From positions 372,001 through 436,000 of the forward strand of contig NZ_JAJMPA010000003.1 of assembly GCF_020991475.1 (NCBI RefSeq): 64,000 nt of DNA, given 5' to 3'. How positions within the stretch are numbered: the stretch's first letter is position 1; the number at the start of each line of letters is the position of its first letter. Source of the DNA: Pedobacter sp. MC2016-14 (lineage in GTDB: Bacteria > Bacteroidota > Bacteroidia > Sphingobacteriales > Sphingobacteriaceae). This document shows positions 1 through 6,670 of the stretch, piece by piece. The notes under the pieces are model-generated. The model ran no database searches. It saw only the letters and a program-made list of their open reading frames with translations, and had not been told where the DNA came from. The position numbers and the translations under genes are program-made.

Positions 1-407
1 GGTTGCATGGCTTTAATGCTGCAAAATCTAATTTACTCGATTATGGTTTTGAGGGTATTCAGCCTAATGTGGTCATCAATCCAGCAAAGGTGAACATCAG
101 CTGGGGTACCTTGCCTTTACCCAATTCTATAGCAGTTGAGCGAAGCCAGCCAAACCAGCTTACTTTTACATGGGATACCACACGCCTGGAAGGGACACGT
201 AATGACGATCAGATTATGATGTTAGCCTATGATGTGGAGCATAAACTTGCGTGCTTTAAAATTAATGGATTATTTAGAAGATCAGGTTCTGACACCATTC
301 CCATCCCAGATGTACCGGGTTACAATTATCAAATTTACTGCGCATTTAAGGCCGCAGATAGGAGTAGCCAATCTATGAGTGTATATTTAGGAGTTATCGG
401 TGTTTAG
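1..407 (+). CDS. DUF6266 family protein, C-terminal part (cut by window start)
   Basis: The reading frame is open from the window edge and ends at a TAG at 405-407, so only about the last 134 residues are visible and the true start lies upstream. The sequence has the beta-rich look of the DUF6266 C-terminal half: a WGTLPLP segment, a Q-L-T-F-T-W strand, an N-D-D-Q-I-M-M-L strand and a terminal V-Y-L-G strand. The same order of strands is found in the complete DUF6266 protein at 44771-45406 of this window, which supports the family call. The family has no established function. It is common and often multicopy in Sphingobacteriaceae and Flavobacteriia. Confidence 0.7.
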   Translation, partial: LHGFNAAKSNLLDYGFEGIQPNVVINPAKVNISWGTLPLPNSIAVERSQPNQLTFTWDTTRLEGTRNDDQIMMLAYDVEHKLACFKINGLFRRSGSDTIPIPDVPGYNYQIYCAFKAADRSSQSMSVYLGVIGV

Positions 408-443
408 AGCATCGGTAACTATAAAGTTAATATTTATCCACCA

Positions 444-473
444 TTTCAATATCTCAGTTCTTTGGTATATTTG
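444..473 (+). promoter_or_regulatory. Candidate Bacteroidota promoter (TTTC-N18-TATATTTG)
   Basis: A perfect TAnnTTTG -7 box (TATATTTG, 466-473) lies about 18 bases after TTTC (444-447), one mismatch from the -33 TTTG. It would start transcription near position 480. That argues against the TTG at 462 being the true start of the following gene. Confidence 0.45.
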
Positions 474-893
474 CACTACCAAACTTATTACACGATAAAA
501 AAAACCATACTCGTTCTAATTATTATTTTGTTTGCTTCGTTTGCTCACGCACAGGTTCAGAGCAATCGTTTAAGCATAACACCCAGTACAGATAATCAAA
601 ATGCCATCTACCGACTTTTCCCCACAACAAATAATTATAATTTCATAAAGCTAGACACACGCAACGGTAAAATGTGGCAAGTGCAATGGAATACTGAACC
701 TGAAAATCGATTTACAACCGACCTAAGTTTAATTTCTTTGGTCGCTAAAGAGGATGAAAAAAATGGTCGATTTATTTTATAACCGACAATAAATAATTAC
801 AACTTTATTGTAATTGACCAAATAGACGGTAGAACATGGCAAGTGCGATGGTCAATAGACGCTGATAAAAGAATGGTTATCCCTATAAATTAA
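462..893 (+). pseudogene. Small secreted WQVQW-repeat protein, decayed (start codon lost, in-frame stop)
   Basis: The first open stretch (to the TAA at 780-782) encodes a signal peptide (KKTILVLIIILFASFAHAQ) and a module reading NNYNFIKLDTRNGKMWQVQW. After the TAA the same frame continues to a second TAA at 891-893 and encodes a second copy of that module: NNYNFIVIDQIDGRTWQVRW. In Bacteroidota proteins of this type the segment normally reads R-F-x-L-Y-P-T, so the stop probably replaced a tyrosine codon (TAT/TAC to TAA). The natural initiator before the K-K-T signal peptide is ATA at 495-497, and the only upstream alternative is TTG at 462 inside the promoter. Both point to a recently inactivated gene. 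Function unknown; probably exported. Confidence 0.65.
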
Positions 894-993
894 TTTATAT
901 TCTATTAATCTTCATTTATATTTTAAGATGATTCGCATATCAGTATTGAGCAAAAAATATCTATTTTGCAATCAGCAAAAAATAATATTAAAT

Positions 994-1077
994 ATGGAAG
1001 TAAATTCATTGCCACCTTTCTTAAACTATGATCAAGAAGGAAAAGTAGATAACTTGTTGAAAGTTAAGCAAGAATAA
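994..1077 (+). CDS. 27-residue ORF coupled to the reverse transcriptase operon
   Basis: This ORF starts at ATG 994 and ends in TAATG, so its stop codon shares one base with the ATG of the first reverse transcriptase. The two RT genes are joined by the same TAATG arrangement at 2724-2728. That makes it plausible that the short ORF is translated and feeds ribosomes to the RT, either as a leader peptide or as a small protein of the system. The peptide is mildly charged (begins MEVNSLPPF, ends KVKQE) with no membrane segment or recognisable motif. There is no clear ribosome binding site. It may be a chance ORF; I do not recognise it. Confidence 0.4.
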   Translation: MEVNSLPPFLNYDQEGKVDNLLKVKQE

Positions 1078-2726
1078 TGTTAAATCAATCGTTCTCTTAT
1101 GATAATTTCAAGACAATTTTTGAAATAGAAAATCGAAAAGCGTCATTCGATGTAAACTTTCTTGATAAAGAATATTTAAAAATAACTGATGAAATCTCGG
1201 ATTTTAAAATAGAAACGAAGCTTTTAGTTAGAAATGGGACTGATGATGAAGATTTGGAAAAAAGAAAACAAGAATTGTCCGAATTGGAAGGCAAGAAGGA
1301 CACCTATCTAGAAAGTTATTTATTTGGCATAAGCGAAAAAGTCAATGATAAAGCATATAACTTAAAATTAAGTCATTTTTTTGACCATAAGACTGGGAAA
1401 TCAGTCTACACAACCCAGAAGAATGTTTTGTCTTACTTCGTGATGAAACAACTTCAATTTAATTTAAGAAAGACTTTTAATGTGAAGCCCTCGGATAGAC
1501 ATTATATCGTTAAACAACTTAAATCTATATTGGGAGATGATTTCCCCAAATACGTTGTGAGAACTGATATCAAAAGCTTTTATGAGAGTATTCCTCAATA
1601 CAAGTTGCTTAAAATACTTTCTAACAATCCGTTATTGAGTCCCCAATCGCTTCGATTTATCAATAATATTATTTATGAATATAATATTATTACAAATCAA
1701 GTAAAAATTGAAGCGGATAAAAGGATTGGAATTCCCCGAGGTGTAGGTATAAGCGCGTATTTGTCAGAGTTATTTATGAGGGATATTGACGAAAACATCC
1801 AGAATTTGAATTCCGTAAGCTATTACGCCAGATACGTTGATGATATAATAATAATATTTACACCACCGTATAAAAAGGACGATAAGAACTATTTCCTTAA
1901 GCAAGTTGAAAAAATTATTGAAGATGAAGGGCTAAAAATTAATATAAAATCTGATGACGGATTTGTCAATAAGTTTAAGCTTTTACTCGGTGGTACTAAT
2001 AATAATAAAGAAAAATTCTTCCAAGTCGCAAAGCTGTTACTTCAATGCGAACAAAGTCTGAGCTTTCAAACACATCAATACTTAAGATTAATTCAACAAC
2101 AGATATATTCAGTATCCATCGACGTCAATTCACGCATTGACGAGATAGAAAGAATCGTTTCTTCGGAAATTAAAAACATTGAAAACAACAAGACATTTCA
2201 GTGCAACCTATTCAAATCCTCAAATAATTTCTCAATTAACTTTCTAGGATACAAGTTCGTTTTAAGGAATGGTAGATTTTCTGAGATTCTATTATCAGAT
2301 AGGAAAATGGAGAAGTATCAAGCTAGAATGGAATTAACTTTTCAGGCTTTCAGCGCTAATCGGCGCTATAATTATTCTGAAAGTAGAAGGCTTCTTCACA
2401 GTCGCCTATCGTATCTAACTAAAAACACTCGGCTTACTATGCCAAAAAAGGACTATATAGGAATTTATTATTCAAATAGCCTAATAAATGAGACCTGTAG
2501 TAGTTTAAAAGAATTAAATTCTATGCTTTATGATATAATAGATCGGAATTTACTAGACCCTAAGGATAACCAACTAAAAGTTAGATTAAAGCGATTCTGT
2601 TTTATTGACGGATTTTCAAAAAGAACTTTTTATAATCTTACATCGAGGGTATTGCCCAAAATAAGAGATAAATCGGGAAGTTATTTGCATACAAACTTTG
2701 AAAAAATAGTTTATATCTGGAAATAA
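1077..2726 (+). CDS. Reverse transcriptase, first of two (Drt3a/UG3-like)
   Basis: A 549-residue protein with a reverse transcriptase core. Motif A is in VRTDIKSFYESIP near residue 164 (catalytic Asp), an RGVGISAYLSELFM segment fits the template-contacting motif B region, and YVDD sits at about residues 253-256. An N-terminal helical region of about 130 residues and a basic C-terminal region flank the core. No maturase, protease, RNase H or integrase domain is visible, which argues against group II introns and retroelements. It overlaps a second RT gene by the TAATG at 2726. Two adjacent, different RTs without a retron-type effector match defence system DRT3 (UG3 plus UG8). The family call is from architecture and motifs, not from a search. 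The operon is visibly more AT-rich than the window's right half, consistent with horizontal acquisition. Confidence 0.75.
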   Translation: MLNQSFSYDNFKTIFEIENRKASFDVNFLDKEYLKITDEISDFKIETKLLVRNGTDDEDLEKRKQELSELEGKKDTYLESYLFGISEKVNDKAYNLKLSHFFDHKTGKSVYTTQKNVLSYFVMKQLQFNLRKTFNVKPSDRHYIVKQLKSILGDDFPKYVVRTDIKSFYESIPQYKLLKILSNNPLLSPQSLRFINNIIYEYNIITNQVKIEADKRIGIPRGVGISAYLSELFMRDIDENIQNLNSVSYYARYVDDIIIIFTPPYKKDDKNYFLKQVEKIIEDEGLKINIKSDDGFVNKFKLLLGGTNNNKEKFFQVAKLLLQCEQSLSFQTHQYLRLIQQQIYSVSIDVNSRIDEIERIVSSEIKNIENNKTFQCNLFKSSNNFSINFLGYKFVLRNGRFSEILLSDRKMEKYQARMELTFQAFSANRRYNYSESRRLLHSRLSYLTKNTRLTMPKKDYIGIYYSNSLINETCSSLKELNSMLYDIIDRNLLDPKDNQLKVRLKRFCFIDGFSKRTFYNLTSRVLPKIRDKSGSYLHTNFEKIVYIWK

Positions 2727-4921
2727 TGAAGAAGAAGAAGCCTATAGGATATTCAAAAGAAAGAGTTGTTTTGTCTGATACGTTGCCATATGAGTTGCCA
2801 ATTATATTTTCCAACAGACATTTTTACCGATTTTTAACAAATTTTGGTGTAAATTTTATTGCAGATAGAAGTGATATCCAGTGGGATAAAGCCTATAAGG
2901 ATGAGTCTATAAGCGCGATCGTAAAATTGCTATTTGGACTGGAGGAGGATGTTTTGGGCCGTTCAACTAAAATTTCAGATAAAGGACATATAAGAGTACC
3001 GTTCAGATATCAGATAACGCATAAGGAAAATGATTTTCGCGAATTAGCATTACCACACCCAAAAAATCAATTAGAAGTCATCTCATTTTACGAGGAGTTT
3101 AAAGAAATAATATTATATTATTGTAATCGGTCCTCATTCTCAATACGAAAACCTAGCAAAATCGCAAAATTCGTATATTCTAATGATACATTGCATCTAA
3201 GATTGAAGGGAAAGGATGATGATGCTATTGAAGATAATAGTAAGGAGTATGAAAATTTGAAAACATTCTTTACATATAAAGATTACTCCAATATTTATAA
3301 GTTTTACGAGGATTATCAATATCACAGAGCAGAAAAAAAATATAATCAGATGTTCAAATTTGATATATCAAAATGTTTTCCAAGCATTTATACACATTCA
3401 ATTGTTTGGGCTTTATTTAATAAAGAAGTGGTAAAAGATGAAATCCTCACATCGAAATCAACTTTTGCGGGAAAATTTGATAGACTAATGCAGAATGCCA
3501 ACTACGGGGAAACCAACGGCATATTAGTTGGTCCAGAATTTTCTAGAATATTTGCTGAATTAATTCTGCAACAAATTGATAAAGACATTGAAGATGAGCT
3601 AAGAAAAGAAAATATAATTTTCAAGAAAGATTACGAGATTTACAGATACGTTGACGATTTCTTTGTCTTTTTCAATAATGAAGAAACGAAAAACAGAATC
3701 TTCGAGTTATACAAAATGAAATTTTCTGATTTTAAACTGTCAATAAATGAAATTAAGACAAAATTTTATACTAAACCAATCATTACAGAATTGACAATCG
3801 CAAAATCAAGAGTTGTAGATTTATTAGATGAAGCGTTGGCTATTAAGATAAACCTGACAGATCCCGATTCTGTCAAGTCCCGAGCGTTTCAAAAATATAT
3901 TTCAACGTTTTGCAATGCTAATCATTTAATAACCAAATTTAAGATCATAATTAAGGAAACAAACGTTGAATACAGGGATATTGTTAATTACACACTTACC
4001 TTAATTAATACTAGACTAGAAAAAAGCGTAGAATTATTTGAAGAGCACTATCGGTCGATTTCTAAACTTGAATTTAAACACTCTGAAAATCTCATTAACT
4101 TCCCTAGTTTAGAAAAGCAAAAAGAAGAATTTGGCTTCGTTCGATATTTATTAGAACTTCTTGACTTCACTTCATTTATTTATACAGTCTCTCCAAGGGT
4201 AAATTCCACCATTAAGTTTTCGATAATATTAAGTAATGTCATTGAATATGTAAAAGGAAACTATAGGTTTAAGGGGTTAGTCAATACAACAGACGGTAAA
4301 AGTGAGATACATAAAGTTGCGCATTCGAAACGATTTAACTTAATTAATATACAGTTGATTTTTAAAAAGATAGAAGATGATATTTCTTTCGTCCTCAACA
4401 AAAACCAGGTACATAAAAATATCCAAATTGAAACTTTATACTTGATTACGGTCTTAAGGAACTTAGGAAGGACATATCGGTTGTCCCAAGATCAAGTCGC
4501 TAAATACTATAAATTTGAGAAAATCATCAAAGACGGAAATGATACAGGGCACTATTCTTTAAGTTATGAGTTGAACTATTTTGCTATAACCAATCTATTA
4601 TTTTATATAGAAAATATTCGATCCTTTGCGAATGTAAAAATTGCTTTAAAAAGATCGATAATAGAGAAAATCAAAGCGGTTGATAAGAAAAAACGTAGAA
4701 CAAATACTGAATTAATTTTATTATTGATGGATTTGTTAGTTTGCCCATTTTTAGAAGGTAGCTTTAAACGAGAACTTATGACACTTTACGGTGTTCCAAA
4801 AACTGAACATTCTTCAATTTTAGATTTCAAGAACGTTCAGAAATATTGGTTTGTTAAATGGAAAAACTTTAACTTAGCCAAAGAACTAAATGCAAAATTG
4901 GCTTTAGAGCCATATTCGTAA
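2726..4921 (+). CDS. Reverse transcriptase, second of two (Drt3b/UG8-like)
   Basis: A 731-residue protein. RT motif A is FKFDISKCFPSIYTHS near residue 212, followed by a G-I-L-V-G-P-E-F-S-R-I-F-A-E motif B region, and YVDD at about residues 308-311 in YRYVDDFFVFF. About 350 residues follow the polymerase core, predominantly helical and lysine-rich, as in long defence-associated RTs. The start ATG overlaps the stop of the preceding RT by one base, so the pair is almost certainly co-translated. A structured non-coding stretch follows directly after the stop. In DRT3 the larger RT is the UG8 member, and this size order agrees. Both RTs keep intact YxDD motifs, so both should be polymerases (inference). 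Confidence 0.72.
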   Translation: MKKKKPIGYSKERVVLSDTLPYELPIIFSNRHFYRFLTNFGVNFIADRSDIQWDKAYKDESISAIVKLLFGLEEDVLGRSTKISDKGHIRVPFRYQITHKENDFRELALPHPKNQLEVISFYEEFKEIILYYCNRSSFSIRKPSKIAKFVYSNDTLHLRLKGKDDDAIEDNSKEYENLKTFFTYKDYSNIYKFYEDYQYHRAEKKYNQMFKFDISKCFPSIYTHSIVWALFNKEVVKDEILTSKSTFAGKFDRLMQNANYGETNGILVGPEFSRIFAELILQQIDKDIEDELRKENIIFKKDYEIYRYVDDFFVFFNNEETKNRIFELYKMKFSDFKLSINEIKTKFYTKPIITELTIAKSRVVDLLDEALAIKINLTDPDSVKSRAFQKYISTFCNANHLITKFKIIIKETNVEYRDIVNYTLTLINTRLEKSVELFEEHYRSISKLEFKHSENLINFPSLEKQKEEFGFVRYLLELLDFTSFIYTVSPRVNSTIKFSIILSNVIEYVKGNYRFKGLVNTTDGKSEIHKVAHSKRFNLINIQLIFKKIEDDISFVLNKNQVHKNIQIETLYLITVLRNLGRTYRLSQDQVAKYYKFEKIIKDGNDTGHYSLSYELNYFAITNLLFYIENIRSFANVKIALKRSIIEKIKAVDKKKRRTNTELILLLMDLLVCPFLEGSFKRELMTLYGVPKTEHSSILDFKNVQKYWFVKWKNFNLAKELNAKLALEPYS

Positions 4922-4930
4922 AATATTTAG

Positions 4931-5095
4931 GTTACGCACTAGTCAAAATATCGGCATCATGCCACACACTAGCGTTTCCTGTAGCCGTAACTGGCGTCCA
5001 TTTTGGACTATGGTAGCCTTGACTAGGGGCTACTTTTTAAAACATAATAACAGTCTCTGATAACGCTAAGGGTTACGGTTCAAATGATGCCACTT
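4931..5095 (+). ncRNA. Candidate structured ncRNA of the two-RT system, with ACACAC template-like tract
   Basis: No gene occupies this stretch, but it is unusually rich in exact complementarity: 4953-4960 with 5084-5091 (8 bp, GGCATCAT/ATGATGCC); 4970-4976 with 5062-5068 (7 bp, TAGCGTT/AACGCTA); 4983-4991 with 5072-5080 (9 bp including one G-U); 4939-4946 with 5019-5026 (8 bp, CTAGTCAA/TTGACTAG); hairpins 4996-5000/5004-5008 and 5013-5018/5028-5033. Several cross one another, so pseudoknots or alternative folds are implied. ACACAC at 4964-4969 falls exactly between the first two helices, in a predicted single-stranded linker. The second hairpin is followed by T5, so a shorter transcript ending near 5038 is possible. 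DRT3 systems are known to carry an ncRNA. Boundaries are approximate. Confidence 0.62.
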
Positions 5096-5183
5096 TAGTT
5101 AAGCCAATGAGAATAATTATTGCTATTCTTTAGTTTCTTTTATTATTTTTAATCTATCTCTAATTCCTTTTTATTTGTTCAAA

Positions 5184-5203
5184 TTTCTAACTGCAGTTAG
5201 AAA
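5184..5203. repeat. 20-bp perfect palindrome
   Basis: TTTCTAACTGCAGTTAGAAA is its own reverse complement, centred on a PstI-type CTGCAG. It lies between the putative ncRNA and a small ORF. It could be a dimeric-regulator operator or a recombination-site remnant. No spacer means it would make a poor RNA hairpin, so a DNA-binding site is likelier. Confidence 0.5.
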
Positions 5204-5219
5204 GATTAGTAGTGAAAGG

Positions 5220-5330
5220 ATGTTCCTGGATTTGCGCAGGCGCAATGGGAAAAGTTATACGAAGTACCTGGAGGAAATAATTGCGGCTATCCGTGCCAGT
5301 ATTGAGGAAAGTAACAGGTTTAAAAGTTAG
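5220..5330 (+). pseudogene. 36-codon ORF, possibly the 3' end of a lost gene
   Basis: ATG 5220 to TAG 5328-5330 encodes a short, helical, amphipathic peptide (segments LRRRNGKSYTKYLEEI and AAIRASIEESNRFK). Its protein-like composition contrasts with the AT-rich flanks, which suggests the tail of a formerly longer gene stranded between two cassettes. No homologue is recognised. The rest of 5096-5389 shows no gene. Confidence 0.3.
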
Positions 5331-5389
5331 TAAATCGATTGGTTCTGCAGGAAATTTATTAAATTGCGATATCTATTAATTAATGCTTT

Positions 5390-6109
5390 ATGAAATTTCC
5401 AAATTGGTTTAGAATAGCCTGGTGGTTATTACTGGTCATAATTCTCGCTTCTTTATTGTTTTTTAGAAGAAATGCTTTAATTGCCGGTGACACAAATGCT
5501 AATGATGTTTTTTTACTAGGTATTTTTACAGCAGTTATGCTGGTCCCAATATTTAGTGAAATGGAATTTCTTGGAGTTAAGCTGAAGCAGGAAATTGCAG
5601 CCTTGAAGGAAGATTTAAGAATTAAGATTGGTGAGATTAAAAACCATATCGAAAACAAGCAGCACCAGACGGTTCACAATACAATTCATGGTCAATCATT
5701 GCCTGCTTCAGATGAAAAGCTTGATAAAATGCAAGCTGACATCGCAGGGTTGATGGCTCTACAAGAAAATAGGGGGGTTACAGAAGCTGGCGTTGAGCTA
5801 ACTGCATCCGTACCAGGTGATACGGTAATGGCTTTTAAAGTTCGGTATTTGTTTGAGGAAGAACTGAAAAGAATATGGTCGGAAACTGGACGAGGCTCAG
5901 ATGATATGGTTTTTAGGCCGGCATCCTTTCAACGAATGGTTGAAAAGCTAGTCGACCGCGGAATTTTGGATCGGGAGTTAAGCGGAGTTATCGGCCAGAT
6001 ATTTAAGATTTCTAGCGTGAAGATCCATGGCGGGGAGCTCACAGAGACACAAAAAGAGTTTCTAAAAACGAACTGGGAAAATGTGTATCAGTTTCTGAAA
6101 TCGCTTTAG
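5390..6109 (+). CDS. Membrane protein with coiled coil and HEPN/DUF4145-like tail, unassigned
   Basis: A 239-residue protein. Two hydrophobic segments lie near the N-terminus: about residues 8-26 (AWWLLLVIILASLLFF) and 39-55 (VFLLGIFTAVMLVPIF). A charged, heptad-like stretch follows (about 60-95), so it looks anchored in the inner membrane with a cytoplasmic body. The last 100 residues are helical and end in a pattern resembling DUF4145/HEPN-type folds (LVDRGIL, then ISSVKIHGGEL, then a closing helix). The Arg of the catalytic RX4-6H HEPN motif is not evident, so RNase activity is doubtful. It lies 42 bases before a caspase-like gene in the same direction, and probably heads that four-gene block. 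The HEPN resemblance is an inference from pattern only. Confidence 0.5.
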   Translation: MKFPNWFRIAWWLLLVIILASLLFFRRNALIAGDTNANDVFLLGIFTAVMLVPIFSEMEFLGVKLKQEIAALKEDLRIKIGEIKNHIENKQHQTVHNTIHGQSLPASDEKLDKMQADIAGLMALQENRGVTEAGVELTASVPGDTVMAFKVRYLFEEELKRIWSETGRGSDDMVFRPASFQRMVEKLVDRGILDRELSGVIGQIFKISSVKIHGGELTETQKEFLKTNWENVYQFLKSL

Positions 6110-6151
6110 ATTCTGGTTGTAATTTAAAATAGTCTTTAATAAAAAATACTT

Positions 6152-6652
6152 ATGAATCATATTGTGATCAGCTTGATATCTGAAGATGAAAAGCGCGATT
6201 TTTCGTATTCTGGTGTCGAAAAGAATTTTTCGGCTTTGCGTAGTGGCAGTTTTTTAGAAAGTTCGGACGAAACTGAAATTCTAAAATTTATTGGGGCCTT
6301 CAATTCAGATAACGAAAATTTGATTTTCACCATCTTAGGCCATGGCGGGACTGACCGATTAGCGAGTAAAGAAGGCGGAACGGTGTATTACGAAAAGTTG
6401 CTTAAGGCAATTTCGTCAACTGTAACTGTTTTCCCGGTTAAGGTTAATCTGCTGGCAAACTGTAATAGTGTGAATGCTTTGCATTTTTTGCCTGAAGGTA
6501 ATCGTATCAAGGAGATCTGGTATACAGCTGATAACACTAACTGGATAAATTACGCCTTCCTCGCTGTGCAAGCGATGTCATTTGCAGATTTCAAATCCAA
6601 TATCGCGGAAAATGGAGCCCATTATCATGATTGGATAAACCCGAATTATTAA
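6152..6652 (+). CDS. Minimal caspase-like (CHAT/C14-like) cysteine protease
   Basis: A 166-residue soluble protein with the two hallmarks of the caspase fold in the right order: a hydrophobic strand ending in a His-Gly (FTILGHGG, His64) and a second strand ending in a Cys (VKVNLLANCNS, Cys104). The distance between them and the short overall length fit a bare catalytic domain without prodomain or sensor. This is unusual, since bacterial caspase-like proteins generally carry extra domains; the 774-aa protein at 11547-13871 is an example. It sits 42 bases after a membrane protein gene and 18 bases before a large nuclease-like gene, all on the same strand. Family membership is inferred from the His and Cys motifs; protease activity is not shown. 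Confidence 0.55.
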   Translation: MNHIVISLISEDEKRDFSYSGVEKNFSALRSGSFLESSDETEILKFIGAFNSDNENLIFTILGHGGTDRLASKEGGTVYYEKLLKAISSTVTVFPVKVNLLANCNSVNALHFLPEGNRIKEIWYTADNTNWINYAFLAVQAMSFADFKSNIAENGAHYHDWINPNY

Positions 6653-6670
6653 TCAAAAAGGTTACAGATA

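Noticed and set aside
1077..4921. Retron or group II intron for the RT genes
   Set aside because: No msr/msd arrangement with a single RT, no maturase or HNH domain, and two unlike RTs in one operon.
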